A DNA stretch of 64,000 nt, taken from the NCBI GenBank assembly GCA_024280885.1, contig JAJRPF010000039.1:1-64000 (forward strand), given 5' to 3'. The notes under the pieces were generated by a model, which ran no database searches, was not told the origin of the DNA, and saw only the letters and a program-made list of their open reading frames with translations. The stretch is from Planctomycetota bacterium. GTDB taxonomy: Bacteria; Planctomycetota; JAJSAM01; JAJVHW01. Made by a program: the position numbers and the translations under genes. Positions 30,201 to 38,832 of this stretch are shown piece by piece. Positions within the stretch are counted from its first letter, which is position 1; each line of letters opens with the position of its first letter.

Positions 30201-30423
30201 GGTCACGTACGCGGCGCCCTACTACCTGATCGATGGCGACCGTGCGAATACGGGCGCGCTCGATCCAGAGGCCGACGCGGCGCTGATGCGCGCCATGTTC
30301 AACGCCTACTGGGTGCCGTTCGACGGGTCGACGGGAATTCACAACTCCCGCTATGCCCTGCAACTCCTCCAGAAGTCCTACACCGAACTCACGGGCGCGG
30401 AGTGGCCCGGCGTTCTGAAGTAG
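27223..30423 (+). CDS. Exported multihaem c-type cytochrome (12 CXXCH + 1 CX4CH) with two Lys-rich beta-domain-like N-terminal segments
   Basis: Motifs: CRTCH, CGACH, CEGCH, CGQCH, CFDCH, CFSCH, CSKCH, CATCH, CAGCH, CRACH, CGKCH, CIDCH, CNKSGCH. AGGAGG at 27211-27216 before ATG 27223; hydrophobic signal LFLMPAALLALGAAVAVAG. Confidence 0.9.
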   Translation: MSTRLKVSKPPWRARLFLMPAALLALGAAVAVAGDWTGRSEIGLGDTATSTFQDRALGGPGEMHAYRFFAPAGTKIEATLAPNKGSSVEVLLQITRNGKVVPIADRIKVKKLKVTLKKLTLEESGFYEYRVTAIRGTGAYTLKTKGKLPKKAKAVVKELTYAFDVVGPTQLKLATVKGAKGTKPVFTLLTGPSGEIAIGEPSKKLKKIDLPETGTYTLTYADTAAARKKLQPDEWAVQITLKPPKSKNLLEQPTGQNFLPLAVMDVGDPAAGAAAPGYKGTEACRTCHAEYVEKVLNSFHNSKMRTSFRQGAAEYNVPPTIDAKFRAAGGTDLRTDADTADKFGSLDYAVRLSYVASDDLPYKVTIGNNTYDIMYMMGGNGPWKQRYVMKIGASHYISPVQYNEKTGTWAVYHGGDWNADGPTALKNSWERRCGACHATGVLTTFNQATGEYLTGYAQMNVGCEGCHGAGEAHIASQDPADILNPRDLIDGSADGNERADMTCGQCHNRGSGGLPTGAPSNTGYPWKLGVGIFIPGGNQADYDTFYTETTGQYWGEKSLDSHNASKKHHQQMLDLANGPHAPDKPWDGVCFDCHNPHADQDVKHMMATELTHSGLTYDVDNDNNSLCFSCHNGHGDYENVSPTDVGMITNDFAPASVVDAVLFHMKDKAAMPIDAEDYDPAGAGTGRCSKCHMPKMAKSADYVSDKAGNPVGDIHSHTMEPVWPNLTVLEDGAITNSCATCHPIDPDDEVGPIIAQWSKGTDAEDTTFHADTPRSFQNGVANEHGASGGMACAGCHTTEGFLEAQVNGTQADLIEDEDRRNDIVSHSIAFDVGITCRACHGAQPDGTFAEGHNPLRFPAEELCGKCHMNETVMYDDYVADGEIVRHPQNQMLLGTEAGQVAGESYGNSFHSSLNCIDCHMDEETGGDHTFMPQVTTCNKSGCHSADNLTDFDRLALADYDGNGTVEGMQTEVTGALQVLQDAILATDTSTGAEVTYAAPYYLIDGDRANTGALDPEADAALMRAMFNAYWVPFDGSTGIHNSRYALQLLQKSYTELTGAEWPGVLK

Positions 30424-30488
30424 CGATCACAACTTGTTGATCGGGTCGCCCTCGCCGCAGGGCGCCCCACTCCGTCCAAGACCGCGGG

Positions 30489-30512
30489 GGCGGTGGGCCT
30501 CGGCCCACCGCC
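30489..30512 (+). terminator. Hairpin terminator after the multihaem cytochrome gene
   Basis: GGCGGTGGGC-CTCG-GCCCACCGCC, 10 bp perfect stem, tetraloop. Confidence 0.65.
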
Positions 30513-30585
30513 CTCTCGATTCCCTTTCCCGCCTGTGCGGTGGGAACGCGATCATCCGAACCCATTCGCAAGCAGTGGAGCAGCC

Positions 30586-31869
30586 ATGCCCCAGTCACGA
30601 CTCCGACTCCTCGCCTTCGCTCTCGCCCTCGCAGGCATTGCGGCATCCTGTGGAGACGCAACGGACACCGTGCCCCCGCAGGACGGGCCGTGGACCGACG
30701 TCGCCGTCGCGACCGGTATGTCCGCGGTCGCGCACGGCCAACTGATCCAGATCGGCCTGGAATGGACGCAAGAGTCGTGGGAAGAAGACGTCCACAGCGA
30801 GGGCGACGAGCCACACGAGACCTCGGCGCCACGGCGCGAGGAGTACACGCTCGACCTCTCCGGCGGTCACGTCCGGCGCTGGACCGAGGACGGCATCCCC
30901 GCAGTGCGCGTGGTGCGCGGCGAAGCCGGCTGGCTGCGCGTGGGCGCGGCGGTCGTGGACCTCACCGACGCCGAGGTGCGTGCGGCGACTGCCGAGGTCG
31001 AGGATTGGGTCACGCTGCTCGGGGCCACGGACTCGTGGTCGGATCTCCAGCCCTCCACGGACCCAGGGCTCGATCAGGGCGTCTACATCGTCGGCGGCGA
31101 AGGTCGTCCGGACCGGCGCGTGCATGTGAACGCGGACAGCGGACTGGTTGCGCGCATCGAGTATCTTCCTCTCGGGGTGGTCGTCACCGCGCCCGCCGCA
31201 GCCGGAACGCTCGTCCCGGGCGATTGGCAGGAGTGGAGCACAGCCGCTGGCATGCGATTTCCGAAGACGCTCGTGCGCTCGCTCTCGCGGGGTGCACGGC
31301 AGATCATCGAACGCACGACGATCCACGCGCTCACGCTCGCGGACGACGACGCTGGCACGTTCCCAGCGCGTCCGGACGACGGGGGCCCGGGAGAACTCGG
31401 CAATCCCGAGCGTCGCACCGTCAAGAGCCAAACGGTGTTCCGGGCCCAGCGCGAAGCGCGCCTGACGGCGATCCCCGCGCTCCAATTGCGCGTGCGCAGC
31501 GCACTCGACGTGACGCTGGCCGATCGACGCGGGCCGGATGTCCTCGAGTTCGAGAGCTACCCGAAAGCAGCTGGAATTGCGGTGTTCTCGGTGTACTGCC
31601 CAGTCGCGCTCTCGCACGATGCGGGTGCGGGGAACCTGCCTTCCGACGTGGTGTCGGGCACACAACGCGGCAGCGAGGTTCTCGCATTTCCGTATCGCGG
31701 GGCGTATCCGAGCGATGAGTCGCTCCGGACCCGCGTCACGGAGGTCGCTCGCTCGCTCGGACTCGAGCCGGCCGGTCCCCTGCGGTTCGCTGTGCTGAGC
31801 GACCCCGTGGAGACTCCTCCGGGTGAGCTAGAGATGGAGATCCTGCTACCCGTGCGCAGCCAGGACTGA
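30586..31869 (+). CDS. Predicted lipoprotein of unknown function
   Basis: MPQSRLRLLAFALALAGIAASCGDATD: lipobox-like GIAASC; no recognised domain. Confidence 0.6.
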   Translation: MPQSRLRLLAFALALAGIAASCGDATDTVPPQDGPWTDVAVATGMSAVAHGQLIQIGLEWTQESWEEDVHSEGDEPHETSAPRREEYTLDLSGGHVRRWTEDGIPAVRVVRGEAGWLRVGAAVVDLTDAEVRAATAEVEDWVTLLGATDSWSDLQPSTDPGLDQGVYIVGGEGRPDRRVHVNADSGLVARIEYLPLGVVVTAPAAAGTLVPGDWQEWSTAAGMRFPKTLVRSLSRGARQIIERTTIHALTLADDDAGTFPARPDDGGPGELGNPERRTVKSQTVFRAQREARLTAIPALQLRVRSALDVTLADRRGPDVLEFESYPKAAGIAVFSVYCPVALSHDAGAGNLPSDVVSGTQRGSEVLAFPYRGAYPSDESLRTRVTEVARSLGLEPAGPLRFAVLSDPVETPPGELEMEILLPVRSQD

Positions 31870-31965
31870 GCAACCGGCGGCCGCGAGCACTCCTCGGCGT
31901 ACGATGTCGCGTCATGCCTGGACAGGCCGATGGTCGGCTGCCGGCGGAACGCGGAGGAGCGCTGC

Positions 31966-32886
31966 ATGCCGGTAGTATTCGGTCAGGGGATGCGACGCAG
32001 CGGGACCACGATCCTCTTCGACCTCTTCTGGGGCGACGGGCGCTTCGACTGCTGGTACGAGCCTCTGAACCGCGCCAAGGCCAAGAAGGGCGGCGGGTCG
32101 CGGGCGCGCGATGAGGACTACTCCGCTGCCGTGCGCGCCCTGCGCGAACGGCTGGTCGTCACGCGCGACGACGTCACCGATGTGCAAGACTTCAACTGGG
32201 GTGCGCCGGACCACTCCGAGGAGGAATTGGTCCCCGGTTGGCCTCCGCATGTGATGCAGTACGTCGGCGAGATGGCGGACGCGAGCGGGGATGTCTTCGT
32301 CAAGTTCACGCGTGCGTCGCACAAGCTTGCGGAACTGGCCGCGATCCGTACGGATGCGTACCTGGTGCACCTCGTCCGGGATCCGCGCTCTGTCGCCACA
32401 TCACATCTCTTCCGCAGTCATCCGAAGTTCAAGGAACGGATTCTGGCCGAGGGTTGCTTCTTCACGATGACGTCGGACTTCAATCAGTGGAAGACCGAGG
32501 CAATGGCTCGACATCTTGTCGCGACGCGTGACGAGTACCGCCGCTTCGCCGATGAGCCCGCGTTCGTCCAGATCATGATGGTCTGGAAGGAGCTCTACAT
32601 CCGGACGCGGGACGACGCGGCGGAGCACTTCGCGGGTCGCCGTGTGCTCGCATGGCACGACGACCTGTGTGCGGACCCGTGGGGCACGTTGCGGGGGATC
32701 TACGCGACTTGGGACTGGAGACCGCGGCTGCGGCAGCGGTTCTGGGCCTCGAAGCACGTGCGTCCGGCGCGTCCCTGGCACGATGCGGACAACCCGGAGT
32801 GGGAACGCGCGATGGACCTGCTCGATTTGCATGCGCTCGTCGCGGAAGCGCGCGCCGCGTCGCCGCTGGCAGGGGCAGACCGGTGA
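31966..32886 (+). CDS. Sulfotransferase family protein
   Basis: MPVVFGQGMRRSGTTILFDLFW 5'-PSB-like loop; YLVHLVRDPRSVATSHLFR 3'-PB-like motif. Confidence 0.8.
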   Translation: MPVVFGQGMRRSGTTILFDLFWGDGRFDCWYEPLNRAKAKKGGGSRARDEDYSAAVRALRERLVVTRDDVTDVQDFNWGAPDHSEEELVPGWPPHVMQYVGEMADASGDVFVKFTRASHKLAELAAIRTDAYLVHLVRDPRSVATSHLFRSHPKFKERILAEGCFFTMTSDFNQWKTEAMARHLVATRDEYRRFADEPAFVQIMMVWKELYIRTRDDAAEHFAGRRVLAWHDDLCADPWGTLRGIYATWDWRPRLRQRFWASKHVRPARPWHDADNPEWERAMDLLDLHALVAEARAASPLAGADR

Positions 32887-33959
32887 GGATCGGATTCGTC
32901 TCGTTCTGGTTCACGCGCGGGCAGGCGTTCTGCACGCGCGCAATTCGGCAGATCTTCCGCAATGCCGGGCACGAGACGTTCGTTCTTGCACGTCCCGACA
33001 AGCTGAAGAAACGGTATCGGGACGACGGGATCTGGGCAGAAGACGGCGTCGAGGTAGCGAGCGACAACGCCATACCGCTCGCCGAGTATGTGTCGTGGGC
33101 TGAGCGCAATCGGATCGACGTCTGCTTCTTCGATCAGAACGATCAATTCGCGGAGATCACCGCGCTGCGCAAGGCGGGAGTGATCACGGTCGGTCGCTTC
33201 GTCTGGGAGAAGTTCCTCGCGTCGGACGTGGGGCGTGCGCGGGAAGCGTTCGACGTTCTCTATTCGCTGACGGCGGCCGAGCATGCTCGCTACGCATCAC
33301 TCGGGCTGCTGACGCCGAAGCTCCGCTGGGGCTGCTGGCCGGAACTGCTCGGCCGCGAGGTCGAGCCGCGGTCGGCAGATCAGCCGGTGCTCTTCCACTA
33401 CCCCGCCGGCTACCTCGAGATCCGACGCGCCATCGAGCCGACTGTGAAGGCGTTTGTGAAGGCGAAGGCCCCGAACGCGCGGCTCGTCGTGAAATCGACA
33501 AAGCCGGTCCCCGAGAGGGACCAGATCTCCCATCCTCACGTGACGTATGAACACGGCGACGTGGAGCGCGAGGCGTATCTCACGCACATGCGCTCGGTCG
33601 ATGTGGTGCTCTCGAACACGCGCTGGGAAGGGCTGGGTCTCCTCTTCTACGAGGCGATCGCCATGGGCCTGCCGCTCATCTGCCCGGACTTCCCGCCAAT
33701 GAACGAGTCCGTCCGCGATGGGCTCACGGGTCTGACGGTCGAGTGCTCGACGCGCAAGCTGGCGCCCTCGGGTATCCCGGCGGCGGACGCCAACGTGCGC
33801 GATCTGGCGCGGAAGATCCGGCTGCTCTCGGATCGAAAACTCGTCGAGAAGATGTCACGCAACACGCTCCTGATGCGCGACCAGGACTTCGACTGGGAGC
33901 GCACACGCACTGACTATTTGTGGTTGCTCGAGCATGCAGTCAGTCGCGCGCGACGCTGA
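32883..33959 (+). CDS. Glycosyltransferase, GT4-like
   Basis: VRIGFVSFWFTRGQAFCTRAIRQIFRNAGHETFVLARP; C-terminal GLGLLFYEAIAMGLPLICPDFPPMNESVRDGLTGL (EAIAxGxP motif). GTG start overlaps upstream TGA. Confidence 0.75.
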   Translation: MRIGFVSFWFTRGQAFCTRAIRQIFRNAGHETFVLARPDKLKKRYRDDGIWAEDGVEVASDNAIPLAEYVSWAERNRIDVCFFDQNDQFAEITALRKAGVITVGRFVWEKFLASDVGRAREAFDVLYSLTAAEHARYASLGLLTPKLRWGCWPELLGREVEPRSADQPVLFHYPAGYLEIRRAIEPTVKAFVKAKAPNARLVVKSTKPVPERDQISHPHVTYEHGDVEREAYLTHMRSVDVVLSNTRWEGLGLLFYEAIAMGLPLICPDFPPMNESVRDGLTGLTVECSTRKLAPSGIPAADANVRDLARKIRLLSDRKLVEKMSRNTLLMRDQDFDWERTRTDYLWLLEHAVSRARR

Positions 33960-33979
33960 TACTGCGGCGACGCGATGGA

Positions 33980-34834
33980 TCAATCGTCGAACGAGTAGTC
34001 GGCGAGGAAGGGCACGTCGGCGGCGCGCTCGGCGATACGCTGGATCAGACCGTCGGGCCATTGCGTTTCGTTGCGGCTCTTGCGTGGTGAGGGGTAGACG
34101 ATCTCCGCGGCAGCGCTCACGTACTCGTCCGGTGCAGCGAGTCCCAGGAACGTGCAGACCCGGCGAAGGGTCGTCGCTGCGTCGGTGATGAGATCCTCGT
34201 GGCGGACATCCAGCACCGACTCGGAACCGACGCGCTGTTTCAGTTTCACTACGCGACGGACGAGCGCGAAGTGGCGATCCGCGAGCGTCTCGATGTCGCG
34301 CTGCGGCTTGCGTCGCTTGCGCGTCGCGATGTTGTCCCACGGGTTGCGCACGACGTGCACGAATCGGAGCGGCACGCGTACGAGTTCACGCAGCTCGTCG
34401 ATGAGGCCTGGCTCGTCGTGGAGCCGCCGGATCGAGCGACCGCCCTTCTTGTCCCCCACCACGTGCACGCCCTCGTGGCGTCCCTGCCATTGCCCGGGCA
34501 CCGAGTAGTCGTAGCCCGTCCACTCGCGGCCGCGCTCGGAGAACCGCCGGGCATTCTCGAGGATGACGTGGAATAGCTGCGCGCGCGAGAACCCGTGGTC
34601 GAGGAAGTCGAGGGCGTCCAACTCGTGCGCCATGGCTGCGTGTGGGTGGGCGTCAATTAGCGAGCCGACCAGGCTGTGACCGCTACGCGGGTAGCCGATG
34701 AAGAGGCAGAACGCACGAACGTCACTCAGAGCGCTCGGCGCGGCGGTTGCGAGTGCGGTCGCCGCGTCACGCAGTGCGTCGAACTGCGCGGGGGTGCGCT
34801 CCTTCGCGCCGATCCAGAGACGATCGTCGGCCAT
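33980..34834 (-). CDS. Sulfotransferase family protein
   Basis: AFCLFIGYPRSGHSLVGSLIDAHPHAAMAHELDALDFL; VPLRFVHVVRNPWDNIATRKRRK. Confidence 0.8.
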   Translation of the reverse strand: MADDRLWIGAKERTPAQFDALRDAATALATAAPSALSDVRAFCLFIGYPRSGHSLVGSLIDAHPHAAMAHELDALDFLDHGFSRAQLFHVILENARRFSERGREWTGYDYSVPGQWQGRHEGVHVVGDKKGGRSIRRLHDEPGLIDELRELVRVPLRFVHVVRNPWDNIATRKRRKPQRDIETLADRHFALVRRVVKLKQRVGSESVLDVRHEDLITDAATTLRRVCTFLGLAAPDEYVSAAAEIVYPSPRKSRNETQWPDGLIQRIAERAADVPFLADYSFDD

Positions 34835-34924
34835 CCATGCAGACTATCGCCGGCGCGACCGCGCGCGTCGATCGTTGTCGGCCCTTTCGTTGTGGCGACT
34901 CGTCGGTCGAGATACCGTTGGCGC

Positions 34925-35797
34925 ATGCTCGGATTCGGGAAATCGAAGGAACGCCACGCATCGCTGCCGCCGGATGTACGGCTCGCAGCAGTCGACATCC
35001 CGCGCGTGGACTTCCAGATCGTCGGCGCGATGAAGTGTGGGACGACGACTCTCCGCCGCGCTCTCGGTGCGCATCCCGACATCCATATGCCTCCGGGCGA
35101 AGAGCACTTCTTCGGCAACCATCGCCGCTATCGGTCTGTGTGGAAGAACGGCGTCCTCGACGGAGCCGAATTCGAGAAGACCTACGCCGCGCAGTTCCGA
35201 TCCGACAAGCCGGTGATCGGCGGCAAGACGCCGAACTACGTAATCTCGACTCTCACGCTCGAGCGCATCCAGCGCTTCCATCCCGAGACAAGAATTGTCC
35301 TGATGGTCCGCTGCCCCATCGACCGCGCCCAATCGCATTGGAACCACATGCTCCGCCAGCGTAACAAGGGCCAGCGCCCTGCCTACCTCGTCGGCGAGAC
35401 GTTCGAGAAGCACGTCGAGCGCGATCAACTCGATCTCGCCCAGGCCCGCGAGCCGGCCGCGGAGATCCGCGGAGCCAATCTACTCTGGCGCGGCATGTAC
35501 GCGCCGCAGCTCGAGACCCTCCGCCACTTCTTCCCCCCGGAGCAGGTGTTCGTCGGGGCCGTCGAGGACCTCCGCGCCGATAGCACCGCATTCCTGACGC
35601 GCCTCTGCGACTTCCTCGGCGTCGACTTCACTCCCGCGATGGCAGAATCCGCAAGCACCGGCGAATCGCGCGCCCCCGGTCACACCGAAAAGCTCACGCC
35701 GGCGCAGCGCGCGTTGTTGCGCGACATCTACACGCGGAGCGTCGCGGACCTGGAATCGATGCTTGGCCGCAAGATGCCCAACTGGCTTCGCGCGTAG
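34925..35797 (+). CDS. Sulfotransferase (heparan-sulfate-sulfotransferase-like)
   Basis: DFQIVGAMKCGTTTLRRALGAHPDIHMPPGEEHFFGNHRRY; TRIVLMVRCPIDRAQSHWNHMLR. Confidence 0.85.
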   Translation: MLGFGKSKERHASLPPDVRLAAVDIPRVDFQIVGAMKCGTTTLRRALGAHPDIHMPPGEEHFFGNHRRYRSVWKNGVLDGAEFEKTYAAQFRSDKPVIGGKTPNYVISTLTLERIQRFHPETRIVLMVRCPIDRAQSHWNHMLRQRNKGQRPAYLVGETFEKHVERDQLDLAQAREPAAEIRGANLLWRGMYAPQLETLRHFFPPEQVFVGAVEDLRADSTAFLTRLCDFLGVDFTPAMAESASTGESRAPGHTEKLTPAQRALLRDIYTRSVADLESMLGRKMPNWLRA

Positions 35798-35836
35798 CGA
35801 CTCTCGACACCAACAACGGTACGGCTGCTCCACCCG

Positions 35837-37201
35837 TCATGTGAACACGGTCGTCGGAGGCGCCCGCCAGCGCGCGGCGACGAATTCACGCTCGTCAGAT
35901 GCGTTCCAGCGAGGTGGGGTCTCCGAGACCTGATCGCCACTCGCCGGCTCGCCAGCCCCCTCCGGCGCATCGGTCGCCGCGCCATCGTCCGCGTCGTCGT
36001 CCGCGTCGTCCAGCGCCTGCCGCCCTTCAGGAGCCGGAGCGACAGAAAGTGACGACGCCGTTGCGCCATCCGATTCATGCGGCAAGACGTCGGCAGCATT
36101 CCGGGAAGCGCACGGCTCGAAGATCTCGCCCGTCTCGACGTTCTCAAACGTCACACCGCCATCGGTACGGATCACAAAGCGCAGGCAGCCACGATCGAAT
36201 TGCACATGATGATGCCAGCAGAGCACAACCAGGTTCGCAGCCTCGCGATCACCCCGCTGCGCATGTGGGCGGATGTGGCAGAGTTGCACGAACGTCCCGT
36301 TCGGACATCCGGGAAACTCGCAGTGTCCGTGAGCGCGCTGCATGACCTGGCGGTGGACCTCGGCCGGAACGGTCTGGTCATCAGGTCGCTCGGAGGTCGG
36401 TCCCATGCGACGAGATCCCGTCTTGCGCTGCCCGGAGAGCCCGTCCTTGTCGTGGCGCTTCAGGAAGTCGTCGATGACGAACGAGAACGCCTCCCCGTCA
36501 GAGAGAGAACGCCGCGCGTGCCGACGGGCGATCTTGCGCGCCAGGGCCCAATTGTCTTTCGTGCTCTGTTTGACGTGGAACGTCAGGGGCACAACCCGCT
36601 CGCCCTGTTTGATGCGTTCGCGCTCTTCGTGGACCAGGCGCTCAAGGCGATGCTTCGAGAGCGTCTTGGCATACCCGGAGAAGCGCCGAGCGCGCTCGAG
36701 TTCGGAGGCGTCGCGCGCAGCAGTCTCGGCTGGGTCCGGCTCCTCCTTCGGCGCAAGTGTCGGGGTCGGTTCAATCAGGCGCCCGACCACCGCGGCGCTC
36801 TGCGGAGTCGTCTCTCCGTCGAGGACGCTCTGTTCCATCTCCGGCAACACGTGCACCAAGCGTCCGAGGTTGAGGAGTTCATTCGCGCGTCCCCGCTCGA
36901 GCCCCACATGGACCGCCCAGTGCGCCGCCGACGCATGCCCGAACGGAACGAACGCGCGCTCGCGCTCCACTTTCGCCAGTGCTTTCCCGAGGACCACGTC
37001 GTGCTCGTTCGCAACGCGGATCTCGCGCCGGGCAACCTCGATCGTCTCAGTCTCGATCGTCTCAGCCTCGATCGCGGCAGTCGCCGTCCCGGTGGGCAAC
37101 CTGCGGATGTCACCCCCGGGACCGCGTCCGCCCGGTTCACGCGCGCCCGCACGGCCGCTCCAGTCGGTTGGGTTGCTGTCGAAAGTCGGCTGTTCACTCA
37201 T
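35837..37201 (-). CDS. DUF222-like HNH endonuclease domain protein
   Basis: QRAHGHCEFPGCPNGTFVQLCHIRPHAQRGDREAANLVVLCWHHHVQFD HNH motif; acidic low-complexity C-terminus. Confidence 0.8.
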   Translation of the reverse strand: MSEQPTFDSNPTDWSGRAGAREPGGRGPGGDIRRLPTGTATAAIEAETIETETIEVARREIRVANEHDVVLGKALAKVERERAFVPFGHASAAHWAVHVGLERGRANELLNLGRLVHVLPEMEQSVLDGETTPQSAAVVGRLIEPTPTLAPKEEPDPAETAARDASELERARRFSGYAKTLSKHRLERLVHEERERIKQGERVVPLTFHVKQSTKDNWALARKIARRHARRSLSDGEAFSFVIDDFLKRHDKDGLSGQRKTGSRRMGPTSERPDDQTVPAEVHRQVMQRAHGHCEFPGCPNGTFVQLCHIRPHAQRGDREAANLVVLCWHHHVQFDRGCLRFVIRTDGGVTFENVETGEIFEPCASRNAADVLPHESDGATASSLSVAPAPEGRQALDDADDDADDGAATDAPEGAGEPASGDQVSETPPRWNASDEREFVAARWRAPPTTVFT

Positions 37202-37303
37202 AACAACAAAACAATAACACGAGGCCCGGACAGCGATCCGATGCGCGAACCGTTCGGGATCCCTCGTCCGTCCCAGCCCGCCGAAACGGGCTCAGGGACC
37301 GCC

Positions 37304-38605
37304 CTACCGAATACGGACCGTGCCGCCACGCGTGACGGTCAGCGTCTCGCCGTCGGCGAGGTAGTACCACGCCGCGTCGATGAGTTCCGGCTCGGTCTGA
37401 CCGGGCAGACCGAGCCGCCCGCTCGGATCGATCCCGATCAGTGCGACCTGGTGGCGGTCGGCGCTCACCATGAGTGGCTTGAGCATCGTGGGAACGGGCC
37501 AGTTGGGCCTCGGGATAGACACGCGCTGCTTCGGAGAGGTTGCGGCCATCACGTTGGTCTGCGCTGGCTTCTGCTTGAACGTGACGATCGTCGATGACGA
37601 GCGCAAGCGATCCCACCACTTCTCGCCATCTGACGGGCCCGCGCCGGCGACCTGGCCGACGCCCGCGACGCCGCCGCCGCCGGTCTTGATGGACCCGCGG
37701 CCTGGCCGTTCCCGCGGTGGCGCGTCCGACGTTCGGGTGCCGGAACCCTCCCCCGGCGTTGTCGGGCGATCGAGGCGTTCCAGAAGCTTCGAAGCACCCG
37801 GCACGTCACGAAAACGCCGGGCTCGCGCGACCGCCCACTTGGTGTGCAGACGCCGCTCCATAGCCCGAGGGTCCGCGCAATGGCACGCCTGGTGCCTCGC
37901 CGTCGTGGCGTCGAACGCGTCCGTCAACGCTCCGAGGGTTCTCTTCGGATCTCCCCGGTCCAACCACATCGCCGCGATCTCGATCCGGATGACGACCTCG
38001 AGATCGCAGAACCCCGCTTCGCCCGCCAACTGCAGCGCCTCCGAATAGAGTTTCTCGACCGCGCGCCAGTCATCGTTCGTCGAGGCATCTTGATGCAGGC
38101 TCACGGCGCCGGAGAAACGGAGCAGGATCTCGCCTCCGCGCCCAACGCGTCCTCCCGAACTCGCAATCCGGAAGATCCCGTGCACAAGATCGATATGACG
38201 GTGATCCCCATCGTCGGTGCCGTCGATGAGGAGTTTCGTCGCGAGGTGGTGCGCCGACACGAACACTCCCAGACGCTTCGCGTCGAGATGCCCCGCAAGG
38301 CGGGCAATCGCGTCCGCCACGCGCGAGCCCGGGCCCGTGGCGGACGCGCCCGCGACCAGAGAGAACTTATGGAGGTCTCGCACGCCACGCGCGACCTTCT
38401 GCTCGGCAAGCAGGTCATCCCGCACGTGCGCACCCGCCGCCGCACGTCCCAACGCATCCGCGGCGGCATCGAAACGCCGCGCGGCGATATGTACGCGCGC
38501 CGCTGCAATCGCCGCATCCGGTGCCGCCTCCTCAGCTCTCGCACCAACTGAGCCGACCGCAACTGCCAACCCAGCGACCAGCCCGAGCACGCGTCCAATC
38601 CTCAC
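37304..38605 (-). CDS. Exported protein of unknown function
   Basis: Signal peptide MRIGRVLGLVAGLAVAVGSVGARAEEA; Ala-rich helical N-terminal region. Confidence 0.55.
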   Translation of the reverse strand: MRIGRVLGLVAGLAVAVGSVGARAEEAAPDAAIAAARVHIAARRFDAAADALGRAAAGAHVRDDLLAEQKVARGVRDLHKFSLVAGASATGPGSRVADAIARLAGHLDAKRLGVFVSAHHLATKLLIDGTDDGDHRHIDLVHGIFRIASSGGRVGRGGEILLRFSGAVSLHQDASTNDDWRAVEKLYSEALQLAGEAGFCDLEVVIRIEIAAMWLDRGDPKRTLGALTDAFDATTARHQACHCADPRAMERRLHTKWAVARARRFRDVPGASKLLERLDRPTTPGEGSGTRTSDAPPRERPGRGSIKTGGGGVAGVGQVAGAGPSDGEKWWDRLRSSSTIVTFKQKPAQTNVMAATSPKQRVSIPRPNWPVPTMLKPLMVSADRHQVALIGIDPSGRLGLPGQTEPELIDAAWYYLADGETLTVTRGGTVRIR

Positions 38606-38832
38606 GCCAATACCTCCCCCGCGATCCTCTCCGACTCAGCCGTCGCGACCATCATGCGCTCCCCACTCTATCGCGTCACGGCATCTGCGAACGATGCGCA
38701 GCGCGGGAGATCCTCCGGAGTCACAGCGTGATCCCGCGCGTCGGCACGGTGATCGCGACGATCCACACATCCTGTCGGAGTCTCTCCTCGACGGGCACCG
38801 ATCATTCACCGTGACACGTGTAGGGTGGCGCG

